The notes under the pieces are model-generated. The model was not told the DNA's origin and made no database searches. It worked only from the letters and a program-made list of their open reading frames with translations. The position numbers and the translations under genes are program-made. DNA of 43,622 bases from NCBI GenBank assembly GCA_021029095.1, contig JAJOHG010000218.1:1-43622 (forward strand), in the 5' to 3' direction. Shown here piece by piece: positions 18,046 through 28,964 of this stretch. The stretch is from Phellopilus nigrolimitatus. Taxonomy: Eukaryota; Basidiomycota; Agaricomycetes; Hymenochaetales; Hymenochaetaceae. Within the stretch, counting starts at the first letter, position 1. Each line of letters begins with the position of its first letter.

Positions 18046-20542
18046 GGTGGACGAGGAGAAGTGGATGTGGAAGTGGAAGTGGACTGGGAGGGCGGAAGCA
18101 AACGGACGACTTCGGTGGGGAAGAGGAGGAGCGGGGGAACAAGGAGGGCAGCGCTGGCCCGTATTTGAGGGACGCGCAGAATGGGAGTGGGTCCATTGCT
18201 GGTCGTCGACTTGGATTGCTGTTGGATTGCGCTGGATTGCTTTTCTGCAGGTGCGTCAACAGCCGCCAACACGGACCTACACAGACGGGCCAGCACACCT
18301 GCCTCTCTTGGCAGGTCCTTCCTTCTACAGGCATGACGTCCCATTAGGTCAGCGGTCGCAGTCGTGTCTAAGCGCACACAGCGGTCACAGCAGCCTGCGC
18401 CCGAGCATAAAGAAGAAGAGGTCACAATAGCCCGTGTCCTTTGCGCTTTGATTTTCGCAGACAATGAGCGACGGCCTCGAACGTCCTGGACACAGGTGCG
18501 GGCCACGAGAGGGCGATTAGGTGTGGCTGCTCCGTCTGCACATCGTCGTCGTCGTCGTCGTCCAAGCAAAGTGTCTTTACCCGAAACTCCCCCATCGTTC
18601 GTCTGCCTATGAACGAGCCCCCCGGCACCCGCATCGGCCTCTCGCAACCCTTCGAGTCATCGATCGCAAGGCTCAGCCAGCCGTTCCGAGCCATCTACCT
18701 CTCTCCAGACGAGCTCAGCTTGGGGCCCTCCTTCATCTCCCCACACCGGCGCGCAGCGGTAACAGCCCCATTGCACCCCTTCATCTTTACAGCTGTCAAC
18801 GTCTAGAGACCACACCTTCAAGCACCGATCCTCCGCACACCGTCCGCGGGCTCGCACCGATCCTCCCTGTCCTTTTGCCACCTTCCATGAAGAGACCGTA
18901 CCTATCCTCCCAGTCCTTTTCCCTCCTTCCAAGTAGAGACCGCGTCGATTTCCTCCTCAGACCTAGACATCAGCTTCTGCTTCCTCTTCTCGGGCAACGC
19001 GAATTCGCATTCCCTCGTAACGCACTCGCAGGCCCAGCGTCCGCGGAGCGGCCCTGCCTGCGCACTTCCTCCTCCTCCTCCTCCTCCTCCTCCTCCCCCG
19101 CCGCGCCGCCGACCGAACTTCCTCTCCCGCACGTTCTCGCGCCCAACGTGGGGGGGTGCATGCCCGGCCGTCTCCCTCCGATTCCGAACGCCCGGCGCCG
19201 CGGTTCCAAAAGCGCGCGCACGCACTCGTCGTGAAAGGCGCGCGCCGATCCTAGCCGATCCTAGCTCCAGCAGCAGCAGCTGCCCGCCCCGCCTCCGGGA
19301 CGGGAGGAACGCAGATGGCATCGCACCGGCCGGCCGGCTGCGTCGACACACGGAGGCACACACATCTACACACACACGGACGGACGGATACATCACCCGT
19401 GCGCGCGGGTCCCCCGTCCTCATGTCCGGCCGGGCTGCACGCCCGCCTTCATACACGCCAGGCCCCGCGCGCGTCCAACCTGAGCTCGCCGAGACGCACG
19501 GAGATGCACAGAGATGCATGTACGTGCCGCCCGGGCTCGCGCACGGGGGAAAAAAAAAGGACGAGCAGGCACGCAAAGGATAGATACATGCACCACCGGG
19601 CGGCGGGCGGTGTATGTAAGCAGCCAACCAACCCGTCTCCGGGACCCGCGCCCTCTTCGCCACTACGTCCCCTCGTCCACCGCCGCGTCCGCGTCCGCAA
19701 CGCACGCGACTCTCGTTTCTCGTTCTCGTCTCCGATTCCGATTCCACTTCCGTTCTTGAAGTCCGAGAGCCAGCCGAGCCGCGCCAAGCCGAGCCGGGAC
19801 CGAAAACGCGACTTATGGAGAGAGCAGGACGCACGTCGAGTTTTAGTTTTATCTTATGCTTTTTGCCTTTTGGTTTGGGGCTTTGGTGGATGTTGCCAAA
19901 AGCCAACCGCGAGCCACCAAACCAAGTGACGCGCCTTGGTCCGTGCACCGGCCTAACGGAACGAACACGTGACGTAGGCGATCGGGAGGTTCGAAAATGA
20001 GGCTGTGGACGATGGCCGGAGCGTGCTAGTACTGTATCATTATGTAACTAAACACACCGGCGAAAATAATGCTACTTTGCTTTCACTCACACCTTCCACA
20101 TCTCCCACATCGAAGTACAACAAGAGAGCCAAGAAGAATTTTATTGATTATGCACAGCGCGGATTCTGGGTTACACTACTTTACTACTGCCTACTCCGGG
20201 CTTGGGTTTCGCACAGAGGGACGGGCCGGGGATGCACATAAACAAGAGTTAGAGGAAGAGGAAGAGAGAAGGGAGAAGAACAGGGTATGCATGCGAGAAC
20301 ATAGCGAACATGACATTGATTCCATAAGGGCGGAGGGGATGGGCCGCGCGGGCCTGGTATTAGCCGCGGAGGCGGCGCGCGGAGCGGGCAAATAAAATAG
20401 AGCGAATAAAGAACCTAGTACGATTAAAAACGCGTCCATCGCAGAAAAAAAAAAAAAAGATCCAAACACGTATCGAGACCCCGACATGCCGCCCGCGCAC
20501 GCCCCACAGCCCAGAGAAGAGAAGCCCCACGGGAACACACGC
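18046..20542. promoter_or_regulatory. 2.5-kb gene-free region upstream of Clp1-like paralogue A
   Basis: No supported coding exons despite its length. It lies upstream of paralogue A (start 18045) and downstream of paralogue B (stop 20543). Contents include a (TCC)10 run (19067-19096), a repeated block containing GACCGTACC/GACCACACC and CCTTTT-type pyrimidine runs near 18810-18940, and tandem GCCGATCCTA at about 19245-19263. I looked for the hsg-type motif GATG-N9-ACA, reported for Coprinopsis clp1, on both strands by eye and did not find it. Confidence 0.5.
19067..19096. repeat. (TCC)10 trinucleotide run
   Basis: Ten uninterrupted TCC units followed by CCCG. On the minus strand, the coding strand of the downstream Clp1-like gene, it is a GGA polypurine tract. 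Confidence 0.95.
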
Positions 20543-21880
20543 TCACGGCGGCGCGCCCGCACACACGCCGAGCGCGCCGAGCAGCACCGCCCACGCGACG
20601 TCCAGCGTGCCCCACACACCCGCGTCGCACACGCCCAGCGCGCGCGCGTCCGCCGCGACGCCGCCCACGAGCTGCACGCGCCGCAGCAGCGCGCGCGCGT
20701 CGCGCGCGTACAGCGCGACGAGCGCCGCGCTCGTGCCCGCGATGCTCTGCGCGAGCGCCGCGGGCGACGCCTCCGCCTCCGCGGCGTCCGGCGCGCGGTT
20801 CGAGAAGAAGGGCTGTGAGAAGAGGGTCGTCTGTGTGGGGAGGTGCGGCAGCGAGGCGGCGGGCCCGCTGGGCGAGTGCGTGGGCGTCGGGAGGCCGTGC
20901 TGCAGCTCTGCCGCGGGCGGCGGCGGAGGCAGGAGAGGCACGCCGAGCAGCGCGCGCAGGAAGTTGTCGTGGCGCTGCGTGTAGAGCACGGCGACGAGCA
21001 TCGGGAGCAGGTGCGGCGCGGGCACCTCGACGGGCACGACGGGCACGGTCACCTCCGCCGCCGCCGCGCCGCCCGCCGCGAGCTGCGCGGCGGGGTCCGA
21101 CGCGGGCAGCGTGCGCAGCGCGGTGCAGTACACGGCGAGCTGCACGGCGTGCACGGGCGAGAGCTGCGCCGCGCGCGCCCCGCCGGCACCGGCACCGGAG
21201 GCGGGCTGCGGCGCGTATGCGGCGAGCATGTGCGTCGGGAGGTCGCTCCGCGCGTCCGCCACGCGGATGCGCGCGTGCGTGGGGAGAGAGCGGGGCCCGC
21301 GCGGCTTGTGCGCGGAGAGGACCGTGGTGTGCACGAGGACGGCGAACATCCTGTTATTAAAATCGATTAAATGTCGTCAGCGAAACACGCCCCCCGGTTG
21401 ATAGAGATGGGGAGGGTCTGCGCACTCGGCACCGTTCATCTCGAGGCAGTCCTTGACGAACTCGATGTTCGTGTCCGCGAGCGCGGGGTCGACCACGGCG
21501 AGCGCCGCGCGCGACGGCTCGCGGAAGGGCGGGCGGCGGAGCTGGCGCGGCAGCGTCACGCTCGTGAACGCGGGCGTCGCACTCTGCGGGTCGGCGCCGC
21601 CCATCTCCCATGCCGCCGCCTGTGCAGCGGCCTGCGGGCTCGCGCCAGAAGCAGCCTCGTCGTCGCCCTGCAGCTCCTGCGACGGCGAGGATGTTACCGC
21701 GGCGGACGTCCTTCCGTTCTTTTGGGCGCGCAGGCGGTCCCGCCGCCTGCGCTGGAATCTCTGCTGATACGAGGGTGCGAGCCCGTTTTTCCTGAACGGC
21801 GAGGCGTTCTCGTTCCGCGCAGCGGACACGACGGACGACGGCCTCCGGGAGGGAGCTCGAGAGGCGGATCCCACAACCAT
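20543..21880 (-). CDS. Clp1-like protein (clampless-1 family), paralogue B
   Basis: Predicted 420 residues from exons 21880-21426 and 21350-20543; the phase-2 intron (GTGCGC...ACAG) sits exactly where paralogue A has its own. Motifs in order: basic N-terminus (RFQRRRRDRLR), TLPRQLRRPPFREPS, GAE-MFAVL across the intron, DLPTHMLAAYA, SPVHAVQLAVYC, VPVVPVEVPAPHLLP with VLYTQ, and a terminal ARALGVCDAGVWGTLDVAW. Each has a counterpart in the gene at 16591-18045, but overall identity is low, so the duplication is old. It has an insertion (about GLPTPTHSPSG to FSQPFFSNR) before the last helices that A lacks. Function is inferred from the Clp1-like assignment: regulator of sexual or dikaryon development. 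Alternative: an uncharacterised fungal-specific BTB-like fold family. Confidence 0.62.
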
Positions 21881-23495
21881 TGCGGGGTGGGTAGATGAGA
21901 GTTTTGGAGAATTGACGAGGAGGGATGTTGGAGACGACAGACGACAGACGACGCTTGAGAAGGAGGAGCAGGGGGTGCGTCGCCGTTAAGTAGAAAAACG
22001 CAGGCGGTTCCACGCGTTGAAGGGGGATGAAGGGACACGCCCGAAAGGGATAGCAATTGAGTGAAAAGAAGAAGGAAGGGATAAACAGCGAAGACAACGA
22101 ATCACGCTCGAGTTCTCGAATGGACGACCCAGCACTCACGTCCAGTCCAGCCAGCACAACACGCACCTACACTTCAAAATAACGTAAGCACCATCCATCT
22201 CTTACATAACAGCACAGGTAATCCACATCCGGAAGGCGCTTCCGCTACCAGCAGCCACAGAGGTGTCAGCGCACAGTCACGAAAAATATCCTGGCATACG
22301 CAGTAGAAGGCACAAGGACAAGCTCAGAGACATCTGAATGTATGAAGCTCAGCTAACCAAGCGACTTGATCTCAGGAAGACTCTTGTTCAGTCGTGATAT
22401 GACTGTCCTCTATGCATCATTGGCAGGGTGAATAGTCATCAACAAAAGTGACGTCTGGCTCGAGAAAACTAGCTGTTCCGTAATGCGTACGCAGCTGCAG
22501 GAAAATGCAGGGCAATGCATGCACTTCGTGACTCGAGTCCAGAGAGAATGTAGCAAAATCCCAAAGCAGGCTCAGACAATTAGTGGGTCGGGTCGTCTCG
22601 TAGGTGGCGCATGCCCAATAAATGCCTGAGGCAGAGCAGTCGCAGAGATTGAGAGCAAGTAGAAAATGGAAGGCGCAAGTTCATCGTAGCCTTTCGGAAG
22701 ATTGCTTGAGGACCTTGTGAAGCGCAGTTTCAGACGCAGCTGGGAATGTGCAGTGCGCTACGGAAGGAATTTGACCGCGCAGAAAGACCAGGATACAAGG
22801 TGTTAAAAAGAAGTCTTACATATGTCTGGAGATGAGAGGACGACATGATTAGAGAAGAGGAAAGAGCTCGAGGCATTCACACAAAGGAACGGTGGCTCGC
22901 TTATCTAATACTAAGAGACCGGCCCTAAACATATTGAAAGATCATGCTCACGTGCAGAATCACCTTCGCATTTGTAAATTGTATATATCTTGTATATCAT
23001 TGCAGAAGCTAAGCAGATACCAATGCACATTCTTACGTTGGAAGAAAGAAGCAAGTAACATTGGGATAGCCCTGGACTTCTTGTGAAGGGGTTTTTGCAA
23101 AGTAAAGATTCGGCGCAGGAGAAGGCGAGCGAGAATGAGTCGTGTCCAGAGAACAAAGCAGCGACAGTTCACGATCATTGACATTTGCGCGCCCTGGCCT
23201 TCGTATATTGACTACGTTGTTAATTCATTACTACAGCTTCGATCGGCCTGAACACAGTTGCGACAAGCCCGTCACAAGAAACACGACCTGTCACATCACG
23301 CTTGTTGATCCATCTGGATCCCTTGTCCTTCCGTAGACGACGAGCCCGACCTTGTATCCTCGCTGGCGGGATTCGGTATTACCATTCTTAAGTTCAGCGC
23401 CTACCTTCGCCTGTCTCCCCCAAGCACCCTCCACTGTCCCCATCCACTCTCAAGCGACTAAATATTCTGAAACACTGGACACACTGAGACGAGCG
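21881..23495. promoter_or_regulatory. Divergent 1.6-kb intergenic region between Clp1-like B and SLX1
   Basis: Both flanking genes start here (21880 on minus, 23496 on plus). I see no coding exon, RNA gene or clear repeat. GC content falls from left to right across it. Confidence 0.45.
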
Positions 23496-26213
23496 ATGGC
23501 CTCGGCGGCGACGGCGCGTCCGCGAAACGGCAAAGGGGGCAACAAGTCGACGCTCGAGGCGAACCACCGCTTCCCCGCGTTCTACACGTGCTACCTCCTC
23601 AAGTCCGTGCGCACGCCCAAGTCCAACGCGTGCGTCTCCGTCTTTCTGAGTCCGGCCTTGCATCTCTACGCACCTAAATAACTTATGATAAAATGTCTAA
23701 CTCTTAGCTCACAGGACGTACATCGGGAGCACGCCTAACCCACCGCGCCGTCTTCGGTGCGTCTCGCATATCCCCCTTCTCTCGTTTCCTAAAACCTGAC
23801 GCGTTCACCGCGGGTACCAGGCAACACAACGGTGAGCTCGCCGCGGGAGCAGCGAAGACCGCTCGTAACCGACCGTGGGCCATGCATATGATCGTGCACG
23901 GCTTCCCCTCGAAGCTCGCGGCGCTCCAGTTCGAGTGGGCCTGGCAGCACCCGCACATGTCTCGGCACCTTAAGGGCGTGCGCGACGCCAGCGGAGCTGC
24001 GAACGGGAATGGCCTCAGCGAGGGAAACGCAAATGCTCCGCTGTTTGGAAGGGGGGCCAGGACGCTGAAGGCGAACATCAAGTGAGTCCATGCACCGATT
24101 TACGTCTTCGAGAGTCGTTGCGAGCGAACGAACGCAGGGTCGCGCGTACGATGCTTGCGACGCATCCCTACACGACGTGGCCATTGTGCGTGAAGCTCTT
24201 CACGCACGACGCCGTCAAGCTTTGGACGGCTGCGGATCCGGGCGCGCTTTCCGCCTCGGCCAAGAAGGCAAAATCGAAACTGAACCCGGCAGACTCACTT
24301 GTCGAGGACAATCTGGTCGCGAATCTGCCGCGCGGGCTCACGGTGACAGTCGAGCTGGAGGGAGTCGACGGAAAGGGGGAGTCGGAGCCCGGAGCGGGGC
24401 TGAAGCGAACAGGACCGATAGACGTTACAGATGGTACGTACAGAAACCGAGACTTTTCATTATTCTCTAAACATTCATTTTATCTCAACGCCATCTTTAT
24501 TTTCACCGACACCCCGCCCTATTACCATCATTCGCCAACAGCTCAGTTCACCTTGACGCACCTCGCGAAACACACCGCGCTCCTCGCGCGCGCCGCCGTG
24601 CCGACGTGCTCTGTCTGCGCGCGGCCCCTCACGCTCGGAGTCGCCCCGGAAGACCAACTCGCGCTCGCGCTGTGCCCCGCGCCCGTGTGCAGCGGCATCG
24701 CGCACCTATCGTGCCTCGCTCGCCGGTTTTTAGAGGACGAGGCGCAAAGCCGCTCGCACGCGACGCCTGACGCGCCCGCCTCCTGCGGCTCGGCGCTCAT
24801 CCCGCGCGGAGGGTCCTGTCCCTCCTGCACTTCCTATGTCCTATGGGGCGATGTCGTGCGGGGGTGCTATCGCCGGTGGGCGGGTGCCCAGGGGGGCATC
24901 GTTATGGCCGATGTTGACGAGGAAGAGATTGACGACCAGAAGGCGGCTGGTGAAGGAGAAGCGGATGAGGCCGAGGCTCCCCCGGTAAAGATGCCGAAGA
25001 AAGCGAGGGGGAAGGCGAAGGCGATCGAGGACCTGGGCCCTTCGCCGAAGAGGAAGCGCGCGGCGTCGCCTGACAAACCGAATTCTAAATCCAAACCTAC
25101 GACGACGAGGGCGAAGTCAAAATCAGCCCTTGCGGCTCGGAAGAAAGCGGTGGATGACAAGGAACCTGAGTATGAGACATTTGACCTCAATGTGAGCGGC
25201 TCGGAGTCTGATAGCGTGCCTGGAACGAGCTCGAGGGCTGCGCCGAAAGTAACAACTACAAAATCGAAGGGGAAGACTGCCAAGCACAAACCTCGGGCTA
25301 CTTCTGCAAAGGGGAAGGGGAAGGCGGGTCTTCATACTCTCGCGGAACCGTATTCGACACATACAATAAGCCCGGGCCATGCATTTGGCGCATTCTCTCG
25401 AAGGAAAGCCTTGTCGGGACCCACTGAGGATGTTGGCGACGAGGATGGCGAGTTCTTCGACCTGAACGCGATCAGCTCAGGCGACGAGAGCGATGACGGG
25501 GCTCCGCCTGCGCCTGCTTCATGCGTTTTCTCTCCGTCTCTTTCAGTTCTTAGCAGGTCTAGGATTGGAGCAAGTACGAGTACAAGCATCCGCGGTGGAT
25601 CTAATCCCTATCTTCAAGTCGATCCCACTATTGACGCAATACATATGCCAAAACCAAGAGCAGTCCAAACCTCTCTAAAGCGTGAACAAGCGGGGTCGAC
25701 ACAAATGCAGGAAGACTCACAACCGAACTCAGTATCTCATGCTGGATCTGTAAAGTATGAACACTGGGAAACGATCGGGGAGATTATCGACTTGGACGCG
25801 CTCAGCACAGACGATGAAGGCTCGCAGCCTGGGCGAGCCGGCACCACATCCCATATCTCAGTTACTAGCCCTCGCGTGCGCGCTCATCCGATGCTTTATA
25901 CAAATATTAATAATTCGAGCCCGAAACCAAACCGAAACGCTGCTAGCACGAGTAGGCGTAACCTCCTTCCAGGAGATGCAAAACAACACAAAGGTGAGCT
26001 AGAATTTTACCTGAAAAAAGAAAAAAAAAGTGTTTGTTGATTTTTTACTTCCATGAATCAGATGCTATTCCTACGCATCCGCCTAGTACGCACTCACCTT
26101 CCCGATTGCTCCGATCTCTATCTTCACTGTCGCTGTCGTCACCGCCGGCCTCGCCTGTCGTGCTTCCCTTGTCCCGTGGAGACGACGTAGACATAATCCT
26201 ACTCTCTGATTGA
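23496..26213 (+). CDS. SLX1: SLX1 structure-specific endonuclease subunit with long C-terminal tail
   Basis: Catalytic subunit of the SLX1-SLX4 nuclease, which cuts branched DNA and Holliday junctions in the nucleus. Six exons: 23496-23629, 23715-23756, 23821-24081, 24138-24433, 24542-25993, 26062-26213, giving 778 residues. The GIY-YIG domain spans about 29-110: [26 protein letters not shown] (Y47, R56/R57, H61) and metal-binding Glu97 in [10 protein letters not shown] zinc-binding RING-like domain follows (C267, C270, C289/C294, H299, C302, C337, C340). After about residue 365 the protein is a long basic/acidic disordered tail, while family members usually end near 300-400. The tail repeats the motif aromatic/aliphatic pair-D-L-D/N-x-x-S with acidic flanks at about 456-462, 548-554 and 658-664, and ends [10 protein letters not shown]. 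The last intron (GTGAGC...CAG) is supported by that ending; reading through it gives a short uninformative tail. Confidence 0.93.
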
Positions 26214-26511
26214 CTCCCAAGTTGTATTTCTTTTCTTTTCTTTTCTTTCCTGCAGCAAAGCCTGCTAGTTCGGGCGGGTACTCTCCTTGCTTGATATACA
26301 CCGGATCTCTTCGGAACCAAATTTATCTAGTGACTTGGTCTATACCCCCAGCCAAAGTAGATTGATTCCAAAATCTTCGGCACAAGCAGATAATCTCGAT
26401 AATACCCAATGAATATGTAGCATGTAGCTAAACAGAACATGCTTGTAGTCCTAACTTGAAGTCCCAGATAAACTCATCTCGCACTCACATGTGCTGGGCG
26501 CAAAGAAATGC

Positions 26512-27256
26512 CTAATTGCAGTTCGACACGACCCCCTGTCCCGCCGTCTGCGTCTTGCTCAGTGCGCTTTGAGCCTTGGTCAGAGCCGCAGTGACTGTCG
26601 TGTCCGTACTACACACCAGAGATATATTGAGAATAGAAGATATTAAGCTCTCAATGTTCATAAAAAGAAACGGAACACACGCACGAGTTGACTCCACTCA
26701 GCGCGGTCTGCGCTGTCGAAAGGCCCTGTCCGACCTGGTCGCGCGCATCGGCGGGTGCGGTCTGTCCGGTGAGCAGTGCTTTAGCGATCGTCGAGATCCC
26801 GCTCTGAGCACTGTTCAGGCCAGAGAGCGCCGTTGTCGTTGCGTTGGTCACGCTCGGATCGCTTTCCGAGGGGAATATATATATATATAATGAGAAGGGG
26901 GAATTCTTTGCGTAAGAACAAGCAGGCTATAAAATCAGAAAGAAACTCACGCGGACCCGCTACTCGCGAGATCATTGACAGCAGAGATAGTCTGAGAGAG
27001 TCCCGAAACCGTCTGCAGCCTATTGACATTGCATTGGATATTACCGACTTGGCGTCGAGTGAGATCGACGTCGAGAGGAGCTAAAAGGTTTATTGAACGA
27101 GCCGAGTTTGAGTTCAATGTTTGATAGTAATGTAAGTAGAAGAACGGGAATGTCAGCCATGGATATCTGCTCACCGGAGGAGACACCAAGTACAATGAAG
27201 CTCAGCATCATCGGAACAGCCAGCAGCGCAGAGAAGGACAGGCGAGAGAAAAACAT
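26512..27256 (-). CDS. Small secreted protein, HsbA-like
   Basis: Predicted 161 residues from four exons: 27256-27175, 27080-26951, 26861-26685, 26608-26512. A signal peptide covers about residues 1-28 (hydrophobic ALLAVPMMLSFIVLGVSS), followed by a dibasic site (RR at 36-37) that could be cut by a Kex2-type protease. The mature part is an Ala/Ser/Thr/Gln-rich helical protein with only two cysteines, C44 in NIQCNV and C160 two residues from the end, which probably form one disulfide. A repeated helical pattern (AQSGISTIAKALLTG, AQTALSG, AQSALSKTQTAG) fits the hydrophobic surface-binding protein (HsbA-like) group of fungal secreted proteins. It lacks the eight-cysteine pattern of hydrophobins. 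Family assignment is tentative. It is convergent with SLX1, with 298 nt between the stops. Confidence 0.72.
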
Positions 27257-28964
27257 TCTGGATTATAGAAGATACGAAGTAAAGACTCGCAGAGTCGAAA
27301 GACGGAGGACAAGGACTGAGAGGGAAAGTGCGTAGAGCTTGAAGAAAGGCGAAGATGAACTTGAGGTCAACTCAGATGCAGCTCCAGGCAGCTCAACGGC
27401 TGCTCTTTATACTGCCTTGCTTAATATGAGACCAGCCCGTCGTTCGGATGTTTGATCAATGTCACAAGGGTACGGGTGCTGTTCATCGGGCAACAACATA
27501 TTCTAGATACGCATTGGCTTGGGTGTCGTAGTAGAGGAGCTGGAATCAAGCAGAGATCGTGTGAGAAGCCTGGATGAGGCGGTATGCACAAAAACAGATA
27601 GGTTGCAAGTGTCCGTCTGACAGACGGCGTCGCACGTATAAACGGAAGCAGTCATTTGAGGGCGGAGACAGTAGTCGTTGACAACAGCTTGATGCGACGT
27701 GCCGAAGACCATAACTAGATATTGTTATGCTCGATTGCACCCGTATTTTCAGGTTATTTCTTTCCTACTCTTCCTTTGTGACCCCGAAGATACTCTAGTC
27801 AGGCGGATGCGGACTCGTCGTTCTTCGATTGCATTCCAATGCAATACCTGTCAACGAGCACGCTCAGCACCCGTCCATGATGAGATTTCGAGTAATGCTG
27901 AAAGCGCAATTGCTCGGAACAGTGTGTGGCCAAGGAGAGACGAAGCGCAAGCAGTTCATGTGGAAGCACCGGCATGTGGCAGTAACGCTGATACTCCGCA
28001 TCTGATTGTGCCAGTATCTGAGAAGGCAACCATAGCACGAACGAACGACGAGGACCGCATTGCATAGTTTTCCAAACGGAACAAATCTCGGGCCTCGCTC
28101 AGTTTTTCTTGCATATCACATAGACGAGTTTGCGACTAGAGTTAGAACACAAGTATGTTGGAATTTCTGCGAACCCGCAAAAACTGTTTTGGGTAACGGA
28201 CAAATCGGGTAGATTAGTAAGCAGTAGCATTTAGGCTGACTGCGTGTATATTGCGTTAGCCCACCACCGCCAACGGGTCAAACGGACTTCACTGTGCACG
28301 ACTGCTGACGACCTAGCCCCTCGTATTTCAACAAAGTATGCTACTAAAAACAAGTAACTAAGTACTTATAATACCAGTGTCACATCTATACATTATTCAT
28401 AGAGCACTTCTTGCCGGAGTGCTGCTTTACTAAAATGGCGGCGCAAGGGAGCTAAGTTTACTACTTGTATGTTTTCTATTTTCTTGGACAGTATCTGTTT
28501 AACCACCAATAAAACACTTCATGGTTTCTTTACCTTATGGAACCCAGCGACACACAAATCCATACTTCGAGGGACATAGACACCTGAGTAACTTATGCTT
28601 GGAGGTTCTAGCACTCCCATTTATTTAGCTAGTGAGTCAAGTTCACTCATGATTTAGACAAATATGTAGCCTATATATTGTATATGTTTTTGTAGCTGTT
28701 TTATTTGATCAATCTCCGCCTACTGCGATGGTACATTTTACTAATAGGAGGATGTTTCTAATAAAAGAGGTAACTGACATATCCAACGTGTAAAACATGC
28801 AGTTAAAGAAGTTGCCCAAACTTACACGCCATACCAATCCTCCTTAGCCTAAACGGTGTATGACTGAACTCCTTCTATACAATCCCTTCTATTCTTTATT
28901 TAATCACGGATTCAGCCCTTCCTATCAAATAGCTGCTGAAATGTCGAGGCACACTTGTTTAGCT
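27257..28964. other. Intergenic, AT-rich, no gene seen
   Basis: Upstream region of the small secreted protein gene (start 27256) and downstream of the HAD phosphatase (stop 28965). I find no coherent exons. The Cys-containing minus frame around 27503-27712 is not supported by splice sites or family resemblance. Confidence 0.45.

Noticed and set aside
16402..18168. Plus-strand frame of nearly 590 codons opposite Clp1-like gene A
   Set aside because: Arg/Gly/Ala-rich antisense shadow; the minus strand shares motifs and intron position with its paralogue.
18902..19948. Minus-strand frame in the gene-free region upstream of Clp1-like A
   Set aside because: Glycine/arginine-rich, includes the GGA repeat translated as a glycine or glutamate run, no splice logic or homology.
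19981..20003. TTCGAA-like string resembling a tRNA B box
   Set aside because: No A box or cloverleaf can be folded around it.
18046..20542. Homeodomain (hsg-type GATG-N9-ACA) sites upstream of Clp1-like gene A
   Set aside because: Scanned both strands by eye; none of the GATG or CATC occurrences had the partner triplet at the right distance.
27503..27712. Short Cys-containing minus frame upstream of the secreted protein gene
   Set aside because: No signal peptide, no supporting splice sites and no family resemblance.
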